64,000 nt of DNA from Mycoplasmopsis canis PG 14 (GCF_001553195.1 NZ_CP014281.1:372001-436000), one strand, 5' to 3'. Counted from the first letter of the stretch, positions 19,908-33,557 are shown. Program-made: numbers and translations. The notes: generated by a model not told the origin, from the letters alone.

Positions 19908-20120
19908 CTTTAAACCTTTCACTTTAATTAAAGAGTGGTTCACCACTCAATATAATATTACCTTTTTTATATTTTATACCGTTAAAAAAGCATTAATCAT
20001 TCACTTTAATTCGCAAAAATAGTTTAAATATATGAAAATCTTTTCATAAATAGAATTAATAATTCAATCTATTTAATTGAGTTAATTGAATATTAAAATT
20101 TAAACTGTGAAAGAGGCAAA
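19908..20120. promoter_or_regulatory. Divergent control region between PTS genes and murQ-nagAB
   Basis: About 210 bases containing several symmetric elements. A 16-bp palindrome GAGTGGTTCACCACTC (19933-19948) lies just past a -10-like TATATT for the minus-strand operon. An inverted repeat TATGAAAA-TC-TTTTCATA (20031-20048) lies before murQ. A 12-bp direct repeat TTCACTTTAATT occurs at 19918-19929 and 20000-20011. The palindromes are operator candidates for the RpiR or LacI proteins in this window. murQ has an AGAGG ribosome binding site. Confidence 0.55.
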
Positions 20121-20981
20121 ATGGATAATTTAGATAAATTAGAAATAAAAGATTTGGTTGATATTTTTTCTGAATCAACAGCCGATGTTTATTTGGCAAT
20201 CACTAAGGCTAAAAAAAATCTTGAAAAAGCAACAAAAATCATTTCTAATTCTATAAAAAATGGTGGAAAAATAATTTATGTAGGAGCAGGTTCTAGCGGA
20301 AGAATTGGTCTTGTTGATGCATTAGATGTTATTCCTACTTTTAATGAAAGAAATTGATTCTTATATTCTATGGCAGGTGGTGAACCGGCAGTTTTAGATT
20401 CATTAGAAGGATTTGAAGATGATTACGAATTAGGCGTTGCAGATGCTAAAAAAAATAAAATTAGCGAAAAAGATATTGTTGTTGGATTATCTGCTTCAGG
20501 TAATACCAAATATGTTGCAGGTTTTTTTGATTACTCAAGAAAAATGGGGGCAAAAAATATTTTAATCGAAAATAAACAAGGTGGTAGGTGTGAAAATTTA
20601 AGCGATTTAATTATTTTTATAGATACCGGACAAGAGATTATAGAGGGATCTACTCGCTTAAAATCTGCTACAGCACAAAAAATCATATTGAATATGTTTT
20701 CATCAATTGCTGCAATAAAAAATAATAAAGTATTCAATAATTTAATGATAGATGTTACTCCAATTAATGAAAAATTAGTTCAAAGGAGTATTGATATAAT
20801 TTCTACAATAATGGGCTGTTCATTACATAAGGCACAACAAGCATATGAAGAATCCCAAAGAAATATTAAATTAGCTTGCATCATGATAAAATACAATTTA
20901 GATATTAAAAAAGCAAAAATTTTACTAGACAAGCACAAAAACAACTTAAGAGAGGCATTAGAAAATGGAAACGATAATTAG
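20121..20981 (+). CDS. murQ: N-acetylmuramic acid 6-phosphate etherase
   Basis: A 286-residue SIS-domain protein. YVGAGSSGRIGLVDA, LSASGNTKYVAG and EGSTRLKSATAQKIILNMFSS are the MurQ/GCKR signatures. The enzyme cleaves D-lactate from MurNAc-6-P, yielding GlcNAc-6-P for NagA. The second catalytic Glu (E. coli Glu114) is present in LEGFEDD, but the first (Glu83 in DASECPPTF) is Asp69 here (DALDVIPTF). The N-terminus is about 12-20 residues shorter than in E. coli and lacks the usual TEGRN-like start. TGA Trp occurs at ERNWFLY. It overlaps nagA by 17 bases. MurNAc has no biosynthetic role in a wall-less cell, so the substrate would be scavenged. Confidence 0.88.
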
Positions 20982-22074
20982 TAATGTAAAGATTGTAAAT
21001 CATGACGAAACTATAAATAATGCTGATATTATTATCGAAAATAATTATATAAAAAGCATTATTAAAAAAAGTGGTGAAGGAACGAGGATTGCAGTACCAG
21101 GCTTTATTGACACACATATACACGGCTTATATAATTACGATGTTATGGAGGGTTCTAAAGCTCTTGAAATTATTTCCTATCAGTTAGCAAAAAATGGTAC
21201 GACATCATTTATGCCTACTGCAATGACTAATTCATGAAAAAACATCCTTTCTTCACTTTCTAATATGTCAGAGAACAAAGTTTGATATTCAAGAAATCTT
21301 GGATTTCACATAGAAGGTCCATTTATCGGATTAGCAAAAAAAGGAGCGCATAAACCCGAGTATTTACTAAAGGCTAATAAATCTAAAATTCATCAGTTAG
21401 TTAAAGCAAGTAACTTCAATTTAAAGAAAATATCATTTGATCCTAAAATGATGTCTTTAAAAACATTTGACTATTTAAAAGATCAATGAAAGATAATTGG
21501 TTCTATTGGACATACTGATGCATCTTATAAAATTTCACAAGATTTTTTTGATAGAGGATGTAATATGGTTTGCCACCTTTGAAATGCTATGTCTGGTGTT
21601 GATTCAAGAAATCCAGGGCTAGCTCAAGCTGCTTTAGCGAATGATAATGTTTATACAGAAGTTATTATCGATTTAGTTCATTCATCCAAAGAGACTATTC
21701 ACTTTACAATAAAAAACAAAACTGTTGATAAAGTAATTGCTGTGTCTGATGCTATAAAGCCTGCATATTATATGGATGGAGAAAATATTTCGGGAGATAC
21801 TAAGGTATTTAAAAAAGGTAAATTAATTACCCTAGTAGGAACAAACACAATTGCTGGTTCAGGAATTGTCATTCATGATTCATTTGTTAATTTAGTAAAA
21901 ATAGGATACTCATTAAATGATGCTGTTAAAATTACTTCATATAATGCCGCAAAACATTTAGGACACAATAAAATAGGTCAATTAAAAGAAAACTATTTTG
22001 CTGATATTGTTTTGATGAATCCAAAAAGTTTAAAAATTAAGACAGTCTATGTAGACGGAAAAAAGGTAAGATAA
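20965..22074 (+). CDS. nagA: N-acetylglucosamine-6-phosphate deacetylase
   Basis: A 369-residue amidohydrolase that converts GlcNAc-6-P to glucosamine-6-P and acetate. Metal-site motifs are in order: PGFIDTHIHG, NLGFHIEGPFI, SIGHTDASY, VCHLWNAMSG, and the catalytic Asp in AVSDAI. TGA Trp codons fall at NSWKNI, KVWYS, DQWKII and HLWNAM. Length is slightly short but complete. It sits between murQ and nagB in one operon, with a 17-base overlap upstream and a one-base gap downstream. Confidence 0.95.
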
Positions 22075-22075
22075 A

Positions 22076-22804
22076 ATGAGAGTATTAATAAAACCAACAA
22101 AAGAAAGAGAAGCAGAATTTGCTGCTCAATTAATTAAAGAAGAAATTCTTAAAAAACCAGATTTAAAAATTTGTTTTGCAACAGGAAATTCTCCTATAAA
22201 TACATATAAAAATTTAATTCAAATGCACAAAAATGGAGAATTATCATTTGCAAAAGTAACATCTTTTAATTTAGATGAGTATGTAGGTATTCCTAGAGAA
22301 AATGAATGTTCATATCACTATTTTATGCATGAAACACTTTTTAATCATATCGACATAAAAAAAGACAATATTAATTTACCAAATGGAAATGGTAATATAG
22401 TAAAAAATGCCCAAGATTATGAACAACTAATTAGAAATAAAGGCGGAATTGATTTAATGATACTTGGTATTGGTACAAATGCACACATAGCATTCAATGA
22501 ACCTGGATCTCTACTAACAGAAAGAACAAGAGAAGTTAAATTAACGCAAAGCACAATTAACTCAAATAAAATATACTTTAAAAATGAAAATGATGTACCT
22601 AAAACAGCTATATCTATGGGGATTAAAACAATTTTAGAAGCTAAAAAAATAATTTTATTAGCTGATGGAGATTCAAAAGCGCAAGCTATATACGATACAA
22701 TCTATGCTCAAATTGACCCGAAAACCCCTTCTAGTTTCTTGAGATTACACAATGATGTTACATTAATCATTGATGAATATGCTGCTAAAAAAATAATAAA
22801 ATAA
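22076..22804 (+). CDS. nagB: Glucosamine-6-phosphate deaminase
   Basis: 242 residues. It converts glucosamine-6-P to fructose-6-P and ammonia, feeding glycolysis. Characteristic segments are ATGNSPINTYKNL, FNLDEYVGIPREN, MILGIGTNAHIAFNEPGS (usual form GIGxDGHIAFNEP) and the C-terminal lid region. It has the short, Gram-positive length without the C-terminal allosteric extension of E. coli NagB. Last gene of the murQ-nagA-nagB operon, followed by a terminator. Confidence 0.96.
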   Translation: MRVLIKPTKEREAEFAAQLIKEEILKKPDLKICFATGNSPINTYKNLIQMHKNGELSFAKVTSFNLDEYVGIPRENECSYHYFMHETLFNHIDIKKDNINLPNGNGNIVKNAQDYEQLIRNKGGIDLMILGIGTNAHIAFNEPGSLLTERTREVKLTQSTINSNKIYFKNENDVPKTAISMGIKTILEAKKIILLADGDSKAQAIYDTIYAQIDPKTPSSFLRLHNDVTLIIDEYAAKKIIK

Positions 22805-22816
22805 TTTACTACTAAT

Positions 22817-22846
22817 AAACATGTGGAATTGTTTGCATGTTTTTTT
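22817..22846 (+). terminator. Terminator after nagB
   Basis: Stem AAACATG / CATGTTT with a 12-base loop and a T run. Confidence 0.65.
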
Positions 22847-22913
22847 CTAAAAAAATAGCCTAAACAGAAAATATTAATCAAAATTATATAAAATTAAACC
22901 AAAAGAGGTAAAT

Positions 22914-24614
22914 ATGATAATAAAAGGAATCGGAGCTTCAAAAGGTGTAGCAATTGCTAAAATTTTTAAAATTGAAGAACTCCCAGTTGATGTAACACAA
23001 AAAACAAATAATGTGGAGGGTGAATTAAATCTTTATTCTTCAGCAAGAAGTAGAGTTGTAGATAAAATAGAAAAAACCAAAAAGCTCGCTAAAGACCCAG
23101 AACATGCAACTATCTTTGATGCGCATATAGGATTTGTTCTTGATCCATTTGCAATAGAAACAATTGAATCAAATATAAAAAATAATTCAGAAACAGCCGA
23201 ATTTGCTGTTAAAGAATTCTATACAGGTTTTGCAGAAACATTTGCGGCATTAGATGATCCATATCTAAAAGAAAGAGCCGCAGATATTAAAGATGTATTA
23301 AAAAAATTATTATATATTTTAAACGGACTAGAAGAACCTGATTTAGCTAATATTTCTGAAGAAGTGATTATTGTCGCAGAGGACTTAAGTCCTTCTCAAA
23401 CTGTTCAATTAAATAAACAATTTGTAAAAGGTTTTGCAACTAATATCGGTGGTCCAACTTCGCATACAGCCATTATGGCAAGAAGCTTAGGCATACCTTC
23501 AGTTGTGGGAGCAAATGGAATTATGAATAATTCAAAATCCGGAGACCTAGTAGCTTTGGATGGTTCAAAAGGTGAAGTTATTATAAATCCTAACAAAGAA
23601 GAACAAGAAAGATATTTAATCGAAAGAGAAAAGTACTTAAATTATCTAAAAATGTTAAAATCATTAAAAGGTAAAGAAAGCAAAACATTAGATAATCACC
23701 ACGTAGAGTTAGCAGCAAATATCGGAACTCCTAAAGATTTATTTTCTGTTATAGAAAATGATGGTGAGGGCATTGGACTATTTAGATCTGAATTTCTTTA
23801 CATGGACAACGATCATTGACCAACTGAAGATGAACAATTCGAAGCTTACAAAACAGTTGTCAAAGGAATGAATGGTAAAAGGGTGGTTATTAGAACATTA
23901 GATATTGGTGGTGATAAAACACTAAAATATTTCAAATTCCCAGAAGAAATGAATCCTTTCTTAGGATATAGAGCTATTAGATTTTGCTTACAAAATCCAG
24001 ATATATTCAAAACCCAATTAAGAGCATTGGTAAGATCTAGTGAATTTGGTAAAGTTGCAATTATGTTTCCTATGATCACAAATGTCAAAGAATTTTTAGA
24101 TGCTAAAAAAATCTTTATAGAAGCATATAATGAAGTGTACAAAATTAATAAGAATATTAAACCAATTGAAGATATCGAAGTTGGCTTAATGATGGAAACT
24201 CCTGCAGCAGCTATTTTGTCCGATAAGTTTTCAGAGCATGCTGATTTTGTTTCAATCGGTACTAATGACTTAATCCAATATTCAATGGCAGCTGATAGAA
24301 TGAATGAAAATATTTCTTACTTATATCAACCATTAAATCCATCTATTTTAAGATTAATAAAACATGTTATAGACGGGGCGCACAAACACGGTAAATGAGC
24401 AGGAATGTGTGGTGAAATGGCAGGCGATAAAAGAGCAGTACCATTATTAATTGGTCTTGGTTTAGATGAATTTTCAATGAGTGCAAGTAATATTTTAGCA
24501 ACAAGAGAGTTAGTTAATTCTTTAGAATATAAAAAAATGAAATCTTTAGCCGAAAAAGCAATCGAACTGAGTACAATGGAAGAAGTTCTAGAATTATTGA
24601 AAAAAGAATTATAA
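22914..24614 (+). CDS. ptsI: PTS enzyme I (PEP-protein phosphotransferase)
   Basis: 566 residues. The enzyme transfers phosphate from PEP to HPr and so powers all PTS sugar uptake. The phosphorylated His is at about residue 184 in [20 protein letters not shown]-binding motifs follow: [22 protein letters not shown], and in the C-terminal barrel [25 protein letters not shown] and the catalytic Cys in [13 protein letters not shown] Trp occurs at DHWPTED and GKWAGMC. The ribosome binding site is AGAGG. It has its own promoter region and terminator, next to nagB. Confidence 0.97.
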
Positions 24615-24638
24615 AAAGTTGGTTTCCCAACTTTTTTT
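24613..24638. terminator. Terminator after ptsI
   Basis: Stem AAAAAGTTGG / CCAACTTTTT with a 4-base loop and a T run. It ends beside the stop of the convergent small gene. Confidence 0.85.
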
Positions 24639-24876
24639 AATATATGTTAAATTTTGAATCAGATAGGTCCTGCTTTTTCGAATTATCTCACTTAAAGGTT
24701 GTTAACTTATCTTTAATTTCTCCGTTAGTTGAAAAAGTAACCTTAAAGAAACCTACAACACTGGCTAGAGAACTCATTAGTAAGGGAACACTTGTTAATA
24801 AAGCTGTAATACCAAATCCTGTCGTTATTCTTGAATATTTTCTTTTCTCAATTTTTCTAAGATCTGATAATCTCAT
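24637..24876 (-). CDS. Small single-helix membrane protein, unknown
   Basis: 79 residues. A basic N-terminus (MRLSDLRKIEKRKYSR) is followed by one hydrophobic helix (FGITALLTSVPLLMSSLASVVGFF) and a polar tail. One TGA Trp (TFKWDNSKK) extends it past the apparent stop. A strong ribosome binding site (AAAGGAGGAG) supports it. The helix lacks a lipobox Cys, so it is anchored rather than lipidated. No family recognised. Confidence 0.7.
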
Positions 24877-24943
24877 TTTCTCCTCCTTTCATTTTAAAAA
24901 TAAGAAAAATAGAAAAGTTAATAAAAAAAACACAATTAAGTGT

Positions 24944-26227
24944 TTATTCCACAAAATCTGTTGTAAAACTACCAACAATTCTCGAAACATTTTGTACTGA
25001 AATCCATATTTTAGGATCTATCATTTTTAAATCTTGAATAATATGATTGGTTTCTAAAGATAACATAACGGTAGTTATTTTAAAATTTTCTTGACCAGTA
25101 TATCCAGATTGAAAACTTTCAATTCTATATGAATGTCAATAATTAATTAACTTAAAATAAGCTAAAACTTTTTGAGGGTTTGTGCTTACAATTGTCATTG
25201 AAACTTTTTTGTACTTTGGATACAACAAGTTAATAACTAAATTAACAACAATTATATAAAAGAATGTACTAACTTCACGCATTCCGAAATATATTCTTGA
25301 TTCTTTGTAGTTTTGAAAAAGAATTTCGTATCTCTTTGAGACTTCTTCATATGTTTGCTGAATACCTTTATAATCATGCAACTCTGCATATTCATTTTTA
25401 CTTAATTTAAGAACTGCATCCACTGAAAGCGGTTCGTCTTTTAAATAATTTGGTTTAACAAAAGCAAATATAATCAAAAAGATTATAGCAGTAGCAAATC
25501 CAATAACTGATAAAACTTGACCTACACTTTTCTTTGATCTAGTAGAAAAATAATAACCAATAATATCAGTTCCACCTGTTGATCCTCCAACTTTTCATGA
25601 CATTGCTATACCAACACCAATTAATGAAGCACCAATTGCAGTATATATTAAGCTACTTCAATCAGTATAAGACTCATATCTCTGAGTTAATTTAATATTT
25701 TGATGAAATCAATGAACTATTTTTTCTTGAGTGAAAAAGAAATTTGTGACAATCTGAAATATCATAAAAATAATAGTTAAAAATACAAAACTTCTCTTTA
25801 TGTGGCGTCCAAATATTAAAAATAGTGGCACATTACATCCTAAATAAATTAAGGCAAAGTATGGTTCAGTTGAAGGGACTGCATATTGTATCAATGTTGG
25901 AATACCTGTTACTCCAGACGGGATGGTTTCTGCACTTTTTAAAAATATTTGAATACCTGCATTAAAAATAGTTGCTGCTAAAAATAAAATTATTACTTTA
26001 AATCAATACCTCTTGAAGAAAAGCTTAAATGAAATTTTTTCAGACTTAGAATTATACAAGTATTGTCCCATTTTATATTTCAATTTATGTACTTCAACAT
26101 CAATTGAATTTAAATGTATTTCTGGATCAACTACTTCATCATTCTTTGAAACATCGTTTTTTTTAATTTTAAGAGCTTTACAACAAGCATCTTTAATAGT
26201 ATTTTTTAAGTTTTTATGTGATTTCAT
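24944..26227 (-). CDS. YitT-family membrane protein (DUF161 + DUF2179)
   Basis: 427 residues. A roughly 90-residue polar N-terminus precedes five or more membrane helices with the family signature WKVGGSTGGTDIIGYYFS, then a cytoplasmic DUF2179-like domain (KVSMTIVSTNPQKVLAYFKLINYWHSYRI, ending VGSFTTDFVE). The family function is unknown. The length exceeds typical bacterial YitT (about 280) because of the N-terminal extension and an inserted loop of about 70 residues (residues 270-340). A paralogue lies at 59139-60323. Multiple TGA Trp codons. Confidence 0.85.
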
Positions 26228-26271
26228 AATTGATTAATATTTTATACTATTTTTTATTTTTTAAAGTAAGA

Positions 26272-26308
26272 AAATTAGCTAAGTATCAATAAAATACTTA
26301 GCTAATTT
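26272..26308 (-). terminator. Terminator of the ileS-lspA transcript
   Basis: A perfect 15-bp stem (AAATTAGCTAAGTAT / ATACTTAGCTAATTT) with a 7-base loop, 11 bases after the lspA stop. Confidence 0.85.
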
Positions 26309-26319
26309 AATTTGTTATG

Positions 26320-26964
26320 TTAAACAATTAAATGTTGTATATTTGAAGGTTTTTTCTTAAATAATGACTGAGAAAATGAATAGATTACAAAAAGCAAAAT
26401 TCCCAACATAATCTCTGCGTCAGCAATATTAAAAGTACCTCTATCTTTTATAAATGGTAAAAAGATGATATCTTTAACGTGCCCATTGAATACAAACCTA
26501 TCAATCATATTACCGGATGTTCCTGCCAATACTAAACCAATTAGGAAAGCAGAGATTTTATAGTGTTTTTGCTTAAATATTAAACTTATAGGAAGAATTA
26601 TTAAAAAGATTATGCTTAACCCTTGAATAAAAGTTTGATTCCTTGTTTTAAGAAATGTTACTCCTCCGTGTCATATACTTCTAATTCCAATAATCTTATA
26701 GTTAACTCAATTGTTTGGGTCACTAGGATAAATACTTTCAGCCAATACCTTTTTTCCGTTAAATAATCTAACAAATAAGTCTTGACCAATATACTCACCT
26801 TCGTTTACAGAACCATGTTCAAATAATAAAGTTTTAGAAACTTGATCGAATGCTAAAAAAAGAATAAAAGAAGTTAAAAATATTATATAAGCTACTAAAA
26901 TTTTAAATTTTCTTTCTTTAACTTCTTTAAAAAATTTATTTAATATTTTTATTGATAATTCCAT
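26320..26964 (-). CDS. lspA: Lipoprotein signal peptidase (signal peptidase II)
   Basis: A 214-residue membrane aspartyl protease that cleaves prolipoproteins before the lipidated Cys, here serving the many lipoproteins of this genome. The two catalytic Asp motifs are visible: GTSGNMIDRFVFNGHVKDII and FNIADAEIMLG, the expected family boxes III and V. Four membrane helices are present. An extra polar loop after the first helix (residues 45-85) makes it longer than the usual 160 residues, as is common in mycoplasmas. Its first 29 bases overlap the end of ileS. Confidence 0.95.
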
Positions 26965-29608
26965 AACAATCTAAACATAAATCATTTTTTATTTCATCTT
27001 TAATAAAGTGATTTCAACATCTTTGACATTTTATTGAGTCAAATTTTTCTGCAAAAAACTTATCAGAATTTGTAACTTTTCCAACCGACAATAATGTTTT
27101 TAAATCTAGGTTACTATAGTCTTTAAATTTATTAAGGTCTAAAAACAATTCCAATTCATTAGATCTCTTTACCAATCCTGATTTAATAGCATTTTCAATT
27201 AAAATGTTAACACTATCTCTCAACTCAAAGAATGAGTTATATTTATTCAATACTTCCTTATTAAAACTACTTGAATTAAGTGTTTCTAGTGTTTCTAACA
27301 TAACAGATTCTTGTTTATTTTCCTTAGGTAAAAATGAGTATGCTTCTTCTGAAGTTGTTGGTAATATTGGAGCTAATGCTATGATTAAAAATTCAACAAT
27401 CTCATACATATTAGCTAGTGTCATTAAGCGCTCTTTATCATTGAATTCACGAATATACAAAATGTCTTTAGTAACTGATAAATAAAAACTAGATAAATCA
27501 ACAATATAATTATTAATTAATTTAACAACATTTATAAATTTAAATTGATCATAAGCTACTTGAACATTATATTTTAACTCTTCCAATTGTTCTTTTATAA
27601 ATGAATGAATGCCTTCTCTTTTTGTTTCTTTATTATATTTATAACCACTTAAATTCCCTAGAAGGAATCTAATTGTATTTCTTATTTTACGATATATTTC
27701 TGTATTTTGATCAAGTATTTGATCTGAAATAGTGACATCATTTGTGTACTCACTATTTGCCACTCATAACCTTAGTATGTCTGCGCCACGTTTTTTTACT
27801 ACATCTAAAGGCGAAATAGTATTTCCTTTAGATTTAGACATTTTTTCGCCCTTATGATCTAAAGTAAATCCATGCGAAATTAAATTTATATATGGTGTAG
27901 TACCTTTATAAGCGACAGAATTAATAATTGACGAATTAAATCAACCACGGTATTGGTCTGATCCTTCTAAGTATGCATCATATGGAGATGAACTAAATCC
28001 ATTATCAATATCAGCAGCAACAGATGATACACCTGAATCAAACCAAACATCCATTATATCCATTTCTCTTTTGAAACCTTTATTTCTAAATTTTTCAGGT
28101 AATAACTCATCAGTTTCTCTTTCTCATCAAACATCACTCCCGAATTTAGAAACTAAATCAATTACATAATCGAAAATTTCTTCATTTATTATCGGATTAT
28201 CATTTTGATCATAAAAGAAAATTAAAGGTACACCTCATGAACGTTGTCTTGAAATAGTTCAATCATTTCTATTTTCAATCATTTTCATCAAACGTTTTTT
28301 TGCTCATTCTGAATGAGTCTTAACATTGTGTTCAATTTGGTATAAAATTTTATCTCTTATTTTATCAATAGAAACAAATCATTGAGGAGTTCCTCTAAAA
28401 ATTATAGGTTTATGTGTTCTTCAATCATGTGGGTATGAATGTTTAAATCTTTTAAAATTCAACATTCTTTCACCAAGGAATTCAGAAATTGATTTATTAG
28501 CATCCTCATAAAACATTCCGTCAAATGATGTATTAGTGTTATAAATATACCCTTTATCAGAAATATGCATAATCATTTCAAGACTATTTAGCTTACCTAT
28601 TTGGAAATCATCTTCACCAAATAAAGGGGCTATATGAACTAAACCAGAACCACTCTCGGTTGTAACGTGATGTCCTAAAACCACTGGAGCAGTTGCTTTT
28701 AAAATTGGAGTTTCATATTTAACTCCATTAATCTCTTTCCCTAAAAATGAATCAACAATTTTATATTCTTCTCAACCTATTGTTGAAGCAACATTATCAA
28801 CCAAATCAGTAGCAATTAAATAAAACTTATTTTTTACTTGAACTCTTGAATAATTAATTTCACTACCAACAGCAACACCTGCATTTGCAATTAATGTTCA
28901 AGGAGTTGTTGTTCATATAATTAAGTTATCTTCTTCTTTAATTTTAGAAAATTCAGAACTTAATATTTTGAAAGAAACAAAAATAGAAGGAGATATAACA
29001 TCATGATATTCAACTTCAGATTCTGCTAAAGCACTTTGCGAACTTGGAGATCAATAAACTGGCTTTAATGCCTTATAAACCAAGCCATCTAAAGTTAATT
29101 TTTTAAGAACCTTTAATTGTTCAACTTCATACTCTTTTTCCATTGTTACATAAATCTTATCCATGTTCGTGAATAATTGTAATGAAGCAAATTGTTCTTT
29201 TTGATTTTTTATTTGTTCTCTCGCATATTCTGCGGCTCTTTTTCTTAAAGTAACAGCATTTAAATCTTCTTTATTTAAATTGGCTGTTGAAAGCATTTTA
29301 TGTTCAATAGGTAATCCATGAGTATCTCAACCTAAAACAAATGGTGAATAATAACCCTTAATTGTTTTGTATCTAACAATAATGTCTTTTAAAATTTTGT
29401 TTAATGCATGACCAATATGAATATCACCATTAGCGTATGGAGGTCCATCATGTAACACAAACTTTTCATTATTCTTATTTTTTAATATTGCTTTATTATA
29501 AATATTTTTCTCTTCTATTTCTTTTCTTATTTTTTCTTCTTTAGCTGTTAAATTTGCTCTCATTTCAAAGTCTGTTTGAGGCATATTCAGAGTATTTTTA
29601 TAATCCAT
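26936..29608 (-). CDS. ileS: Isoleucyl-tRNA synthetase
   Basis: 890 residues. Class I signature HIGHA at about residue 66 ([15 protein letters not shown]) and [14 protein letters not shown] at about 589. The [10 protein letters not shown] start and a C-terminal zinc-binding Cys pair set (CQRCWNHF ... CLDCYG) are typical. The editing (CP1) domain lies between HIGH and KMSKS. The frame contains many TGA Trp codons. The ribosome binding site is AAGGAG. The C-terminus overlaps lspA by 29 bases. There is no T-box in the short leader. Confidence 0.97.
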
Positions 29609-29683
29609 AAAGTCTCCTTCTTTTAAAGATAATTTAATTTATTAAATTATACAAAATTTATAAACTTAAATTAGTTATATTTT

Positions 29684-29741
29684 TTTAAAAAATAACTCTA
29701 TTTTATAAAGTGACTAAATCATTTTATAAAATAGAGTTATT
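29684..29741 (-). terminator. Terminator of the eight-tRNA operon
   Basis: A perfect 18-bp stem (29691-29708 with 29724-29741, core AACTCTATTTTATAA) followed by a T run on the minus strand, 5 bases from tRNA-Phe. Confidence 0.85.
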
Positions 29742-29745
29742 AATA

Positions 29746-29821
29746 TGGTGGCCCCGGCAGGAATCGAACCAGCGACACACAGAGCTTCAATCTGTTGCTC
29801 TACCAACTGAGCTACAGGGCC
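29746..29821 (-). tRNA. tRNA-Phe (GAA)
   Basis: Anticodon stem ACAGA / TCTGT around TTGAAGC gives GAA. CCA is encoded. Last gene of the minus-strand tRNA operon. Confidence 0.95.
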
Positions 29822-29825
29822 ATAA

Positions 29826-29902
29826 TGGCGGTCCAGACGGGGATCGAACCCGCGTTCTCCTCCGTGACAGGGAGGCGTATTAAACCACTTTACCACTGGA
29901 CC
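29826..29902 (-). tRNA. tRNA-Asp (GTC)
   Basis: Acceptor GGTCCAG / CTGGACC; anticodon loop CTGTCAC gives GTC. CCA is encoded. Confidence 0.95.
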
Positions 29903-29906
29903 ATTT

Positions 29907-29983
29907 TGGTTGCGGAGACAGGACTTGAACCTGTGACCTTCGGGTTATGAGCCCGACGAGCTGCCAAACTGCTCCACTCCGCG
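29907..29983 (-). tRNA. Initiator tRNA-fMet (CAT)
   Basis: Starts with C opposite A72 (unpaired C1-A72) and has three G-C pairs in the anticodon stem (GGG ... CCC) around TCATAA. Both are initiator hallmarks. CCA is encoded. Confidence 0.95.
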
Positions 29984-30012
29984 ATATGAATATTAAAGCT
30001 TTTAAAAAATAA

Positions 30013-30105
30013 TGGCGGGTGATGAGGGATTCGAACCCCCGCGGGCCGTGAAGCCCCTGCTAGTTTTCAAGACTAGTCCCTTCAGCCGGACTTGGGTAAT
30101 CACCC
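30013..30105 (-). tRNA. tRNA-Ser (TGA)
   Basis: A 93-base class II tRNA with a long variable arm; anticodon stem CTAGT / ACTAG around CTTGAAA gives TGA. CCA is encoded. Confidence 0.95.
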
Positions 30106-30114
30106 ATTATTTTT

Positions 30115-30190
30115 TGGTGGACCTAACAGGACTCGAACCTGTAACCAACCGGTTATGAGCCGGTTGCTCTAACCATTGAGCTATAGGTCC
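30115..30190 (-). tRNA. tRNA-Ile2 (CAT, probably lysidine-modified)
   Basis: Anticodon CAT, but the acceptor GGACCTA and the CTCATAAC loop region resemble tRNA-Ile(CAU) rather than elongator Met. It reads AUA if the C is converted to lysidine by TilS. The assignment rests on body similarity. Confidence 0.75.
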
Positions 30191-30208
30191 AAAGCCACAG
30201 CAAATTTT

Positions 30209-30285
30209 TGGTAGCACCGAAGAGAGTCGAACTCTTGACCTTCCGGGTATGAACCGGATGCTCTAACCAACTGAGCTACAGTGCC
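30209..30285 (-). tRNA. Elongator tRNA-Met (CAT)
   Basis: Anticodon CAT within GGTTCATACCC and a 3' end GCTACCA, both as in Firmicute elongator tRNA-Met. Confidence 0.8.
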
Positions 30286-30291
30286 ATAATA

Positions 30292-30368
30292 TGGTGGAGA
30301 GTATGGGATTCGAACCCACCACCTCCTGCGTGCAAGGCAGGCGCTCTAGCCAAATGAGCTAACCCCCC
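30292..30368 (-). tRNA. tRNA-Ala (TGC)
   Basis: Anticodon loop CTTGCAC gives TGC. The acceptor carries the G3-U70 pair that identifies alanine tRNA. CCA is encoded. Confidence 0.95.
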
Positions 30369-30373
30369 ATAAA

Positions 30374-30450
30374 TGGTGAAGAAGACAGGATTTGAACCTG
30401 CGACCACTACAGCCCAAATGTAGTGCTCTACCAAGCTGAGCTACTTCTCC
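30374..30450 (-). tRNA. tRNA-Pro (TGG)
   Basis: Anticodon stem CTACA / TGTAG around TTTGGGC gives TGG. CCA is encoded. First gene of the operon. Confidence 0.95.
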
Positions 30451-30469
30451 GTTTTCTTAAGGCTATAGT

Positions 30470-30475
30470 ATTATA
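30470..30475 (-). promoter_or_regulatory. -10 box of the eight-tRNA operon
   Basis: A consensus TATAAT on the minus strand, 20 bases before tRNA-Pro. A weak TTGATT lies about 14 bases further upstream. Confidence 0.6.
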
Positions 30476-30581
30476 CAATACTTTATAAAAATCAAAAATA
30501 TTTTTTTGTTTTTTTATTTATTGCTAATATAGTATACCATAGTTTTTAAAAAATAAAATTTTTTAATAAATTTAAATTTAT

Positions 30582-30605
30582 AAAAAAACGCTCCTAATGG
30601 AGCTT
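30582..30605 (-). terminator. Terminator of the rRNA operon
   Basis: GCTCC-ATTA-GGAGC stem followed by T7 on the minus strand, about 55 bases after the 23S 3' end. Its position shows that no 5S gene is part of this transcript. Confidence 0.8.
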
Positions 30606-30658
30606 GTTCTCTGAAAACTGAATAGTAAATAATAATCTATTAAAATGTCTTGAATACA

Positions 30659-33557
<2,899 letters not shown>

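Noticed and set aside
29609-29690. T-box riboswitch before ileS
   Set aside because: The leader is about 80 bases with no T-box sequence, too short for the element.
30451-30658. Possible 5S rRNA after 23S
   Set aside because: The space holds only a promoter, a terminator and a processing stalk; no 5S-like sequence.
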